Both the position numbers and the translations under genes were made by a program. Positions 48,543-61,866 of a DNA stretch of 64,000 nucleotides are shown piece after piece. Source of the stretch: Mycolicibacterium vulneris (lineage in GTDB: Bacteria > Actinomycetota > Actinomycetes > Mycobacteriales > Mycobacteriaceae); assembly GCF_002104765.1 (NCBI RefSeq), contig NZ_NCXM01000002.1:62001-126000 (forward strand), read 5' to 3'. Each line of letters opens with the position of its first letter. The stretch's first letter is position 1. Below the pieces are notes generated by a model. The model saw nothing but the letters and a program-made list of their open reading frames with translations. It ran no database searches and was not told the origin of the DNA.

Positions 48543-50621
48543 TTGACGAACGAACACAAGGGAACTACGCGGCGCATCGGCGCCGGACGACGGCTGCTGA
48601 GCAACCCGCGACAAGCGAGTGAGGCGTTGCGCGCGGGTTTTCAGTCGTTGCCCGCCATGCCCATCGGGCAGCTGTTCCGCCGGATACCCCCCGTCGAATC
48701 CACGCCGAACGTGGAACCCGTAGTGGCGCAACAGCCCAACGAGTCGTCGGGGTCGCGCCTTGCGGTGGGTAACGGCGCGTCGTTCGCCGGCTACACGATT
48801 CTGCGGCAACTGGGTGCGGGCGGCATGGCCGAGGTCTATCTCGCGCTGCACCCCAGGTTGCCCCGCCGCGACGTGATCAAGGTCCTGGCCGAGGCGGTGA
48901 CCGCCGACCCGGAGTTTCGCGAAAGGTTCAACCGAGAGGCCGATCTCGCGGCGACGCTGTGGCACCCGCACATCGTCGGTGTGCACGACCGGGGCGAATT
49001 CAACGGGCATCTGTGGATTTCGATGGACTACGTCGAGGGCACCGACGCCTCGCGGCTGGTCAAGGAGAACTACGCCGACGGGATGCCGATCCACGAGGTG
49101 TGCGCCATCGTGCAGGCGGTCGCGGGCGCGCTGGACTACGCCCACGACCGTGGGCTGCTGCACCGCGACGTCAAGCCGGCCAACATCCTGCTCACCCATC
49201 CGGACGAGGGGGAGCGCCGAATCCTGTTGGCGGACTTCGGCGTCGCGCGTCACCTCGGCGACATCAGCGGGATCACCGAAACCAACGTCGCGGTCGGAAC
49301 CGTGGCATACGCCGCGCCCGAGCAGCTGACGGGTTCCCCCATCGACGGCCGGGCGGACCAATACGCTTTGGCCGCAACGGCTTTCCACCTGCTCACCGGG
49401 GCGCCGCCGTTCCAGCACTCCAACCCGATCGCGGTGATCAGTCAGCACCTGCACGAGGACCCGCCCCGACTCAGCGATTTCCGCCCCGATCTGGCCGAGC
49501 TCGACGAGGTGTTCTTCCGCGCCCTCGCCAAGCAACCCGAGGACCGATTCGAGCGCTGCCGCGCGTTTGCCGCCGCCGTCAGCGAACCGGCCGGCGGTGC
49601 CTCCGAGGCCGGCTCCGGCGGCCAGCCGCGCGCCGCCGTGTCTACACCGCATCGCCGGCGCGGACCCGTCGGCGTCCTTGCCGGCCTGAGTCGCCGGTTT
49701 TCGGCGAAGACCCGGTGGGCCACCGCGCTGGTGGGTGCGGTGCTCATCGCCGTCGCGGCGACCTGGTCGCTGCTCTACTCGTTCCAGCCCGACACGCCGC
49801 CGAGCAACCCCGCGCTCGCGTCGAGGCCGTCCGCCCCCGCCGCCAGTGCCGCGCCCACCGCGGGCGGACCGGTGCTGAACGGGACCTACAAGCTGGACTA
49901 CGACCAGACCAAGCGCACCACCAACGGCATCTCGATCCGGCACGACGGGGCCGCCACCAGCTGGTGGGCATTCCGGTCCGCGTGCACCACCAACGGATGT
50001 GCAGCCACCGGGACCCAGCTGGACGATGCCACCCATCAGGTGGCCGACACCACCGACGGGGGACTGACCGACACCTTGCGCTTCGTCGGGGGCTACTGGC
50101 AGGGCGCTCCGGCGCAGCAGCGGGTGGGCTGCACTCAGCCCAATGGCCAGGTCCGGGCCACCCAGCAGGAAACCATTGCCTGGTCGCTGGCGCCGCAGGC
50201 CGACGGCACGCTGCGCGGCACGCTGACCGAGACCGTGCTGAGCAACGAGTGCGGCGCCCAGGGGGCGGTGGTGCGGGTGCCCGTGGTGGCCACCCGGACC
50301 GGCGACGTGCCCGCCAAGGTGACGTTGGGCGACCCCACCCAGGTCATCAATACCTCGACCACCGCGTCCGCCCCGGCGCCGCCGGTGCTCGGCGGGCTGT
50401 GCAGCGACGTCGGCAAGGTCGCCTACGACCCGACCAACAACGAGCAGATCGTCTGCGAGGGCAGCAGCTGGGCCAAGGCGCCGATCACGATGGGCGTGCA
50501 CGCCGCCGGCAGCTCATGCGACCGGCCGGGCACGTCGGTGTTCGCCATGAGCACCTCGAGCGACGGCTACCTGCTGCAATGCGATCCGGTCACCCGGACG
50601 TGGACGCGGCCGGCGGGCTAG
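48543..50621 (+). CDS. Receptor-type Ser/Thr protein kinase (PknF-like) with cysteine-rich outer domain
   Basis: 692 residues. An 80-residue N-terminal extension precedes the kinase (about 80-345): [10 protein letters not shown], Lys113, [11 protein letters not shown] with Asp209, ADFGVAR with Asp231, AAPEQL, and activation-loop threonines in GITETN (245, 247). One TM segment (393-413) follows. The outer domain (414-692) has at least eight cysteines ([44 protein letters not shown]), suggesting disulfides; no PASTA repeats. TTG 48543 is favoured by GAGGGGGC about 6 nt upstream. It diverges from the FHA-ABC exporter, its probable substrate. Similarity to the TPM kinase at 11731 is strong in the kinase part only. 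Confidence 0.88.
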   Translation: MTNEHKGTTRRIGAGRRLLSNPRQASEALRAGFQSLPAMPIGQLFRRIPPVESTPNVEPVVAQQPNESSGSRLAVGNGASFAGYTILRQLGAGGMAEVYLALHPRLPRRDVIKVLAEAVTADPEFRERFNREADLAATLWHPHIVGVHDRGEFNGHLWISMDYVEGTDASRLVKENYADGMPIHEVCAIVQAVAGALDYAHDRGLLHRDVKPANILLTHPDEGERRILLADFGVARHLGDISGITETNVAVGTVAYAAPEQLTGSPIDGRADQYALAATAFHLLTGAPPFQHSNPIAVISQHLHEDPPRLSDFRPDLAELDEVFFRALAKQPEDRFERCRAFAAAVSEPAGGASEAGSGGQPRAAVSTPHRRRGPVGVLAGLSRRFSAKTRWATALVGAVLIAVAATWSLLYSFQPDTPPSNPALASRPSAPAASAAPTAGGPVLNGTYKLDYDQTKRTTNGISIRHDGAATSWWAFRSACTTNGCAATGTQLDDATHQVADTTDGGLTDTLRFVGGYWQGAPAQQRVGCTQPNGQVRATQQETIAWSLAPQADGTLRGTLTETVLSNECGAQGAVVRVPVVATRTGDVPAKVTLGDPTQVINTSTTASAPAPPVLGGLCSDVGKVAYDPTNNEQIVCEGSSWAKAPITMGVHAAGSSCDRPGTSVFAMSTSSDGYLLQCDPVTRTWTRPAG

Positions 50622-50719
50622 CCAACGCCGCCGTCGGGGCGGTCGGTCTCCGGGTACCGTGCCTTGGCGGGTCCTGACCTGGGCGGACCACCTCCAAAGC
50701 ACGTGTCGGTGATCGGTTC

Positions 50720-50725
50720 TACCCT
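50720..50725 (+). promoter_or_regulatory. -10 element of uvrB (leaderless geometry)
   Basis: TACCCT matches TANNNT and is followed by 6 nt and ATG 50732. Confidence 0.55.
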
Positions 50726-50731
50726 GGTGGC

Positions 50732-52891
<2,160 letters not shown>

Positions 52892-52936
52892 GTTTGCTGG
52901 CAACAGATCTCCGGCTCTTATCTCCGCGTGACCCCA

Positions 52937-52942
52937 TACGGT
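52937..52942 (+). promoter_or_regulatory. -10 element of the MFS gene (leaderless geometry)
   Basis: TACGGT matches TANNNT and is followed by 6 nt and GTG 52949. Confidence 0.55.
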
Positions 52943-52948
52943 AGAGGG

Positions 52949-54367
52949 GTGACCGACGCGGCGACTATCAACGGCGGCTGGCGCGAGCTGCTGGGCCCGA
53001 GGTACCTGAGAACTTCCATCCTGCTGGCCGGCGGGGTGGCGCTCTACGCCACAAATGAGTTCCTGACCACCAGCTTATTGCCCAACACCATCGCGGAAAT
53101 CGGCGGCAGCCGGCTCTACGCGTGGGTGACGACGCTGTACCTCGTGGGGTCGGTCGTCGCGGCGACGATGGTCAATCCGATGCTGCTGCGCATCGGGGCG
53201 CGGTCGTCATACCTGATGAGTCTCGCGGTGTTCGGCATCGCCAGCCTGGTTTGTGCTGCCGCGCCAACCATGCATGTTTTGATTGCTGGACGGGCCATGC
53301 AGGGGGTGGCCGGCGGCTTGCTGGCCGGCCTGGGTTACGCGGTCATCAACTCCGCCCTGCCCCGCTGGTTGTGGACGAGGGGCTCGGCGCTGGTGTCCGC
53401 GATGTGGGGGGTCGCGACCGTGGTCGGGCCCACCACGGGAGGCCTGTTCGCGCAGCTCGGGATCTGGCGATGGGCTTTCGTCGCGATGGCCATCGTGACC
53501 TTGCTGATGGCCCTGCTGGTTCCGGTCGCACTGGCCCGCGTCAACCCGACGTCCGGCCTCTCCAGGATGAAGGTCCCGGTGTGGTCGCTGCTGATCATCG
53601 GGGTGGCGGCGCTGGCCGTCAGCGTCGCGCAGATTCCGCGCAACGCCGTCGCGACGTATGGGCTGCTCGCGGCGGGCATCGGGCTGGTTGGTGTCTTCGT
53701 GATCGTCGACTGGCGGATGCATGCGGCCATCTTGCCGCCCAGCGTGTTCTCGCCCGGCCCCCTGAAGTGGATCTACCTCACCATGGGCGTGCTGATGGGC
53801 GCGGCGATGGTGAACACCTACGTACCGCTGTTCGGGCAGCGGCTGGCCCACCTGACGCCGATCGCGGCCGGATTTCTGGGGGCGGCGCTCGCGCTGGGCT
53901 GGACGGTGAGCGAGATCGTCAGCGCATCGCTGGAGAACCCGCGGACGATCGGGCGGGTGGTCATGGTGGCGCCGATGGTGGCCGCGTCGGGCCTGGCGCT
54001 GGGCGCCGTCGCCCGGCACGGCGACGACTCGGCCTGGACCGCCGCGCTGTGGGCGGTGGCCCTGCTGGTCGCCGGCATCGGAATCGGGATGGCCTGGCCG
54101 CACCTGTCGGCCCGCGCGATGGCCTCCGTCGCGGACCCGGCCGAAGGCAGCGCCGCTTCCGCGGCGATCAACACCGTCCAGCTGACGTCCGCCGCGATCG
54201 GTGCCGGATTGGCCGGTGTCGTCGTCAACACCGCGACCGGCGGCGAGGAGATGGCGGCGCACCTGCTGTTCACGGTGTTCACCGCGTTGAGCGCGGCCGG
54301 TGTGGCGGTGTCCTACGCCGCGACGCGGGCCACCCGGCAGGCCGAGCCGGTCGCCACCGGGGGCTGA
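52949..54367 (+). CDS. Major facilitator superfamily drug-type exporter (Rv1634-like)
   Basis: 472 residues, about 14 membrane segments, DHA2-like MFS. Motif A-type loop and motif C region: LIAGRAMQGVAGGLLAGLGY and MWGVATVVGPTTGGLFAQLG. Rv1634 is described as a multidrug efflux pump candidate in M. tuberculosis; substrate here is unproven. GTG 52949 was chosen because TACGGT lies 6 nt before it and length matches Rv1634 (471). It stands 57 nt after uvrB with its own promoter. Confidence 0.9.
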   Translation: MTDAATINGGWRELLGPRYLRTSILLAGGVALYATNEFLTTSLLPNTIAEIGGSRLYAWVTTLYLVGSVVAATMVNPMLLRIGARSSYLMSLAVFGIASLVCAAAPTMHVLIAGRAMQGVAGGLLAGLGYAVINSALPRWLWTRGSALVSAMWGVATVVGPTTGGLFAQLGIWRWAFVAMAIVTLLMALLVPVALARVNPTSGLSRMKVPVWSLLIIGVAALAVSVAQIPRNAVATYGLLAAGIGLVGVFVIVDWRMHAAILPPSVFSPGPLKWIYLTMGVLMGAAMVNTYVPLFGQRLAHLTPIAAGFLGAALALGWTVSEIVSASLENPRTIGRVVMVAPMVAASGLALGAVARHGDDSAWTAALWAVALLVAGIGIGMAWPHLSARAMASVADPAEGSAASAAINTVQLTSAAIGAGLAGVVVNTATGGEEMAAHLLFTVFTALSAAGVAVSYAATRATRQAEPVATGG

Positions 54368-54376
54368 GGCTCAGTC

Positions 54377-54414
54377 GGGGGCGTCCTCGGGTCGTCAGCC
54401 CGTGCACCGCCCCC
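54377..54414. terminator. Possible bidirectional terminator between convergent genes
   Basis: GGGGGCG (54377-54383) pairs with CGCCCCC (54408-54414), and inside it CGGG (54388-54391) with CCCG (54399-54402). It lies 9 nt after the MFS stop and downstream of the convergent mannosyltransferase gene. Confidence 0.4.
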
Positions 54415-54542
54415 CGCGCCGGGTGATGATGATGCTCGCACCCAGGAAGTCGATCCCCCAAACCACTTGGGCCGCAACGCGTGACGGGTCCAGCACATTC
54501 GTACCGGCGGACAGGACGTCGATGAAGCCGGCGAAGCGCAGA

Positions 54543-56126
54543 TCACCGCGTGGACTTGACAACCTGCGAGTAGTGGAACTGCCACCGCTCGACGATGTGG
54601 AAGCCGAGGTAGCCCGGGAACCGGTACGCCGGGGCGCGCCCGAATGCGCTTCCGGGCGGTAGCGATTGCCCGGCCTGATGGTCGGGCAGCGAGTTGTCTT
54701 TGTCGGTGATGGTCCAGATCGCCGGGCATTTATTGATTTTGGCCGTCGTCAGCCACACGGCGACGTGCCCGTCCCACAACGATCCGACCTTCGGGCCGTA
54801 CACGCCGCGCTCCACGTCGATCAACGAGCGGAAGGCCGCCGGGCGGGTGGCCAGCAGCGCACGAATCGGCCCGGGCTTCCACGTCACGGTGTTGTCCACC
54901 ATCAGACAGTCGCCGGGGGTGGCGTGGGAGCTGATCAGATCGGCGACCTGGCTGTAGTCCCAGCCCTCTTTGGCATACGGCCAGCGTTGAACGAACAGGT
55001 AATTGGGCACGGCGGCTAAGGCGAACAGCAGCACCCCGCCGGCGATGGGCCAGGGTCGGCGGGCGACGGTGACGAGGCAGACGGCCAGGACGACGGCCAT
55101 CGCGGGGGCGGTGAAGATCAGGTAGCGCGGGTAGTAGATCGGCTCGCTGACGGCCGAATAGATGACGACCAGCGCGGTGGGGATCACCATCCACGCCGTG
55201 GCGATGAGCAACAACCGGCGCAGGTCGCCGGCCGGGGCCGGCACGCCGGCCAACCGTGTCACGGCCGCCGCGACGATCAGGACCGCGCTCGCGACGGCGA
55301 AGGCCACGCTGTGGTCGAAATACTGGCGGAGGATGATGTCGAACGCGTAATGCCAGCTGACGGGGTAGATCCAGTTGACCTGCCAAACCTGATTGTGCGC
55401 GAAGACCAGGAAGGGCGTCATGGCCGCCACGGCGACGGCCGACGCGGCGGCCCACCAGAGCGCCGGAGACCTGCGCGCGCCCTTGGGTGCCAGCAGCAGC
55501 AGCATCGCGCCGTACACCGGCACCAACAGCACCAGGTTGAGGTTGAGCAGTATCGACAGCATCAATCCCAGCGCGTACCAGACCCACCCGCGCGGCCGAT
55601 TCCGCCGGACGGTCACGACGAACAACACCGTCAGCCAGACGGCCGCGGCGGCCACGAAGGCGTACGGACGCGCTTCCATGCCCGCCCAGGTCGTGCGGGG
55701 CAGGATCGCGAAAATCGCCCCCGCGCACACCGCCGCGGGCCGCGTCGAGAACTGCCTGGTGAACACCGTGACGCCGGCGGCGGCGGCTCCGATCGCCAGG
55801 GAACTGGGGAATCGCGACCAGAATTCGGTAGGCGGGAACAGCGCGAACCAACCGTGCATCAGCAGGTAATACGCGCCATGGACGGCGTCGATGTGACCCA
55901 GCAACCGCCACAGCTCTGGCAAAGTCCGGCTGGCCGAGGCCGATATCGTCGCCCCTTCGTCGAACCAGAGCGACGGCCGGCAGGCCCACGCGGCGCTGAG
56001 CACGGTGGCGAACAGGGCGATTGCCCACGGATCGAGCAACCCACCGCGCGCACGCCCGGACGCGGGCTCGGCCCCGAAATCCCCGGCACGGGGCTCGACG
56101 GTGGGCTCGAGGGTGGGCATGGACAT
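54543..56126 (-). CDS. GT-C family mannosyltransferase (Rv1635c/CapA-like)
   Basis: 527 residues with about ten membrane segments. The GT-C acidic motif is in PSLWFDEGATISAS (Asp56-Glu57) in the first outer loop, as in polyprenyl-phosphomannose-dependent transferases. VNWIYPVSWHYAF and EPIYYPRYLIFTAPAMA follow; the C-terminal 140 residues are soluble and extracytoplasmic. The M. tuberculosis homologue (CapA, MT1671) is reported to add the first mannose cap on lipoarabinomannan, so this organism may make ManLAM, a slow-grower trait. ATG 56126 (MSMPTLEPTVEP) is the chosen start; TACAGT lies 10 nt upstream. Confidence 0.85.
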   Translation of the reverse strand: MSMPTLEPTVEPRAGDFGAEPASGRARGGLLDPWAIALFATVLSAAWACRPSLWFDEGATISASASRTLPELWRLLGHIDAVHGAYYLLMHGWFALFPPTEFWSRFPSSLAIGAAAAGVTVFTRQFSTRPAAVCAGAIFAILPRTTWAGMEARPYAFVAAAAVWLTVLFVVTVRRNRPRGWVWYALGLMLSILLNLNLVLLVPVYGAMLLLLAPKGARRSPALWWAAASAVAVAAMTPFLVFAHNQVWQVNWIYPVSWHYAFDIILRQYFDHSVAFAVASAVLIVAAAVTRLAGVPAPAGDLRRLLLIATAWMVIPTALVVIYSAVSEPIYYPRYLIFTAPAMAVVLAVCLVTVARRPWPIAGGVLLFALAAVPNYLFVQRWPYAKEGWDYSQVADLISSHATPGDCLMVDNTVTWKPGPIRALLATRPAAFRSLIDVERGVYGPKVGSLWDGHVAVWLTTAKINKCPAIWTITDKDNSLPDHQAGQSLPPGSAFGRAPAYRFPGYLGFHIVERWQFHYSQVVKSTR

Positions 56127-56410
56127 GATGCTTGTTACTGTAAGGCGCCGTTGATGGAACGGGTCACAAACCGCGTCCGGTGCATTCGCACGTCGTGATC
56201 ACTTTTCCGAAAAGCGGCGTAATGCAATGCCTTCCGCGTTGGCCCTGCACATTCGATTGTTTTGCCATTGGCGATAGTGTCCGTTGTTGCAGCCAGCGCC
56301 CGCAAATTGCGGACGCGCCACGCCACGCTGTGTCGTTAATCTGCCTCCTGCGCATCGAGTAAACGCGCTACTGTCTTGGGTTGGCTGACCAACCGAAACT
56401 GGGAGGGTAA

Positions 56411-56854
56411 ATGGGCGCCTATCGGACTGTGGTGGTAGGAACCGATGGCTCGGATTCGTCAATGCGCGCGGTGGAGAAGGCGGCGCAGATCGCGGGAGCG
56501 GACGCCAAGCTGATCGTGGCTTCGGCGTACCTGCCCCAACATGAGGACGCCCGGGCCGCCGACGCCCTGCGGGACGAAAGCTACAAGGTTTCGGGCACCG
56601 CCCCGATTTACGCGATCCTGCGTGACGCCAAGGACCGCGCCCACGCCGCCGGCGCGCAGAACATCGACGAGCGACCCATCGTCGGGGCGCCGGTCGACGC
56701 GCTGGTGCACCTCGCCGAGGAGGAGCAGGCCGATCTGCTCGTGGTCGGCAACGTCGGCCTGAGCACGATCGCCGGCCGCCTGCTGGGGTCGGTGCCGGCC
56801 AACGTCTCGCGTCGGGCCAAGACCGACGTGTTGATCGTGCACACCACGACGTAG
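56411..56854 (+). CDS. Universal stress protein (Rv1636-like)
   Basis: 147 residues, single USP domain. The ATP-type nucleotide motif G-x2-G-x9-G-S is exact in VVGNVGLSTIAGRLLGSVPA; the N-terminal VVVGTDGSDSSMRAVEKAA provides the other half of the site. Rv1636 of M. tuberculosis binds cAMP with high affinity and may buffer it, relevant to the adenylyl cyclase in this window. ATG 56411 follows a strong GGGAGGG at about 4 nt. The 284-bp upstream gap is AT-richer than average and holds the promoter. Confidence 0.93.
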   Translation: MGAYRTVVVGTDGSDSSMRAVEKAAQIAGADAKLIVASAYLPQHEDARAADALRDESYKVSGTAPIYAILRDAKDRAHAAGAQNIDERPIVGAPVDALVHLAEEEQADLLVVGNVGLSTIAGRLLGSVPANVSRRAKTDVLIVHTTT

Positions 56855-56861
56855 CCGCGCG

Positions 56862-57539
56862 CTACCAGCCGCGCTCGCGCCATTCGCTCAGGTGCGGGCG
56901 CTCGGCGCCTAACGCCGTGTCGTCGCCATGGCCGGGATAGATGATCGTGGAGTCGTCATACACGTCGAACACCCGGGTGCTGACGTCCTCGATCAGCTGG
57001 GTGAAATCGCCCGGCTGCCACGTCTTCCCGACGCCGCCCGGAAACAGGCAGTCGCCGGTGAACAACTGGGTGACCCCGCCGGTCGCGGGCCCGTCCAGGG
57101 CCAGCGCGATCGAGCCCGGGGTGTGCCCGCGCAGGTGGATGACGTCGAACGTCAGCTCGCCGATCTGCACGGTGTCGCCGTTGCCCAGCAAACGGTCCGG
57201 TTTGACCGGCAGCGGTTCCGCGTCGATCTCGTTGGCGGCGGTCGGGGCCCCGGTGGCGGCCGCCACCGCCTCCAGCGCCTGCCAGTGATCGAAGTGCTGG
57301 TGGCTGGTCACGATCAGCGACACCTTCGGCGCGTGCTGCCGGATCAGGTCGATCAGCACGTCCGCGTCGTTGGCGGCGTCGATCAGCAGTGTTTCGCCGG
57401 TAGCGGAACAAGTGACCAGATATGCGTTGTTGTCCATGGGGCCGACAGAGGCCTTTAAAATTGTGGCGCCGGGTAGGGTCCGGCGGGCCGCGGTACCGGG
57501 GTCAACGTGTCCGGTGTAGTTGTCGTCCACTGCTGTCAT
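56862..57539 (-). CDS. Metallo-beta-lactamase-fold hydrolase, glyoxalase II-like (Rv1637c)
   Basis: 225 residues. Metal motif VTSHQHFDHWQALEAV, then HLRGHTPGSIALALDG, FTGDCLFPGGVGKTW and YPGHGDDTALG give the His/Asp ligands of the binuclear site. The layout fits glyoxalase II and related thioester hydrolases; the mycobacterial substrate is not known. ATG 57539 follows TAGCGT at 7 nt, so it is probably leaderless, which excludes the longer frame into uvrA. Divergent from uvrA. Confidence 0.9.
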   Translation of the reverse strand: MTAVDDNYTGHVDPGTAARRTLPGATILKASVGPMDNNAYLVTCSATGETLLIDAANDADVLIDLIRQHAPKVSLIVTSHQHFDHWQALEAVAAATGAPTAANEIDAEPLPVKPDRLLGNGDTVQIGELTFDVIHLRGHTPGSIALALDGPATGGVTQLFTGDCLFPGGVGKTWQPGDFTQLIEDVSTRVFDVYDDSTIIYPGHGDDTALGAERPHLSEWRERGW

Positions 57540-57546
57540 ACCGGTC

Positions 57547-57552
57547 ACGCTA
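57547..57552 (-). promoter_or_regulatory. -10 element of the glyoxalase II-like gene (leaderless geometry)
   Basis: TAGCGT on the minus strand, 7 nt before ATG 57539. Confidence 0.55.
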
Positions 57553-57672
57553 CTGGTCAAAACATGCTTGTCGGTATGGGCACATAGCATGGAATGCGCC
57601 GTGCGCAATTCCGGTTCGGATTCCGCAGTGCGGCTACCAGAAGTCGCCAGATAGTTCCTGAGAGGGGCAGCG

Positions 57673-60588
<2,916 letters not shown>

Positions 60589-60594
60589 GCCCGG

Positions 60595-60843
60595 TCATCC
60601 CTGATCGGGGCGCATCGATTCCCGGATCTGGGCCAGCCGCTCGGCCGCGGCACGCTGGCGTTCGTCGTATTGTTCGTCGACCGAACGGCCTTCGGGTGAT
60701 TCCGCGTCGAGTTCGGCGGCGCCTTGCGCCGTCGCATACCGCGCCTCGATCTGGTCGCGCACCGACTCGAAGGTCGGCACACCGGCGTCGTCGTATTCGG
60801 GGACGGGCCCGGTGGAGCCGGGCGTGACTGGTTCGTCGGGCAT
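60595..60843 (-). CDS. Small acidic protein (Rv1638A-like), function unknown
   Basis: 82 residues, very rich in Glu, Asp, Gln and Arg, no membrane segment; DQIEARYATAQGAAELDAES and DERQRAAAERLAQIRES suggest helical or coiled structure. A short conserved mycobacterial protein lies next to uvrA in M. tuberculosis (Rv1638A) and this appears to be its counterpart. It converges on uvrA with a 6-bp gap. Codon bias and strand position support a gene; no function can be assigned. Confidence 0.65.
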   Translation of the reverse strand: MPDEPVTPGSTGPVPEYDDAGVPTFESVRDQIEARYATAQGAAELDAESPEGRSVDEQYDERQRAAAERLAQIRESMRPDQG

Positions 60844-61118
60844 GCCGTCACGGTACTGCGACGACGGATCGAAAATGCCGCATCACCGTTTCGATGCGGC
60901 AGCGTCAATATCGACGTCGCGGCACTACACCGAGTCCCGGCGGCCAAACAAATGCGCCGCAAGAGCCCTTTCGTGACCCATAGCCTTCGCGCTGCAGTCG
61001 AATTCGTCTTTTTATGTCACAATCCCTTTGGTTAAATTGTCGCGAGTCAAATTAACAAACGATTCAGAGGCGTTCAAAAAATTACTCGTTAGTAACAGCG
61101 AATAGGCGGAGGTCACGT

Positions 61119-61835
61119 ATGGAAGCGGTGCAAATCACGGGGCTCGGGATTGACGGTCCGTGGTCGGAAGCGGGGCTTGGTTGGCGTGATCACGCGACGG
61201 GGTGCTGGATCACCGCGGCGACGCCGGCCACGGAGCCCGATCTGTGGAATCAGTACCTGGAAGGCGCGCTGAACAGCTATCGCCGGCACGGGCTGGATTG
61301 GGTGCTCGACCTCGGCCAGATTCAGGATGGAACCGATACGTCCCTGTTTTTTGCTGCGCGTGACCCACAGGGGCGAGTCGTCGGAGGTACGCGTGTTGTC
61401 GGGCCTTTGCGCTCGCCGGAGGACTCCCACGCTCTCGAGGAATGGAAAGGCAACCCGGGCCTTCCGTTACTGCGCCATATGATTTTCAACCGGCTTCCGT
61501 TTGGCGTCGTGGAGGTGAAAGGCGCGTGGACCAATTCGCGCGAATATGGCAATCGCGCGCTGTCCACCATGCTGGCCCGTACCGCGCTGCCGACGATGAC
61601 TTTGCTGGGTGTCCAGTTTGTGATGGCGACCGCGGCGGCCCACGTGCTGGAGCAGTGGCAGTCCTCCGGCGGCGTCGTGGCTAACCGCGTACCGGCTGCG
61701 GCCTATCCCACTGAGGACTACCGGACCAAGGTGATGTGGTGGGATCGCCGCACCCTTGCCACACATGCCGAGCCGGCACAATTTAAGCTGATGTGCGCCG
61801 AGAACGCCGAAATCCTCAGCCGCATCTCGGCGTAG
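61119..61835 (+). CDS. GNAT / autoinducer-synthase-like acyltransferase
   Basis: 238 residues. The middle part, TSLFFAARDPQGRVVGGTRV followed by VVGPLRSPEDSHALEEW, resembles the substrate-binding strands of LuxI/N-acyl amino acid synthase-type GNAT folds; NSREYGNRALSTMLARTALP and GVQFVMATAAAHVLEQWQSS fit the CoA-binding helix region. No acyl carrier or CoA motif is decisive, so the activity is inferred. ATG 61119 follows GGAGG (61108-61112) at 6 nt. The 275-bp upstream gap is AT-rich between about 60990 and 61100. The next gene begins 31 nt downstream and is likely co-transcribed. Confidence 0.6.
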   Translation: MEAVQITGLGIDGPWSEAGLGWRDHATGCWITAATPATEPDLWNQYLEGALNSYRRHGLDWVLDLGQIQDGTDTSLFFAARDPQGRVVGGTRVVGPLRSPEDSHALEEWKGNPGLPLLRHMIFNRLPFGVVEVKGAWTNSREYGNRALSTMLARTALPTMTLLGVQFVMATAAAHVLEQWQSSGGVVANRVPAAAYPTEDYRTKVMWWDRRTLATHAEPAQFKLMCAENAEILSRISA

Positions 61836-61866
61836 GTGAGGTCGGGTCTACGCCGTTGGGAGTTGG

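Noticed and set aside
48398-48622. A short GTG frame after GGAGGAG upstream of the PknF-like kinase
   Set aside because: It overlaps the kinase N-terminus in another frame, its peptide is Arg/Cys-rich without features, and the purine tract may be chance; a leader peptide cannot be excluded but is not supported.
50622-50731. SOS (LexA) box upstream of uvrB, also sought for uvrA and polA
   Set aside because: No TCGAAC-N4-GTTCGA match was found in the upstream regions I read.
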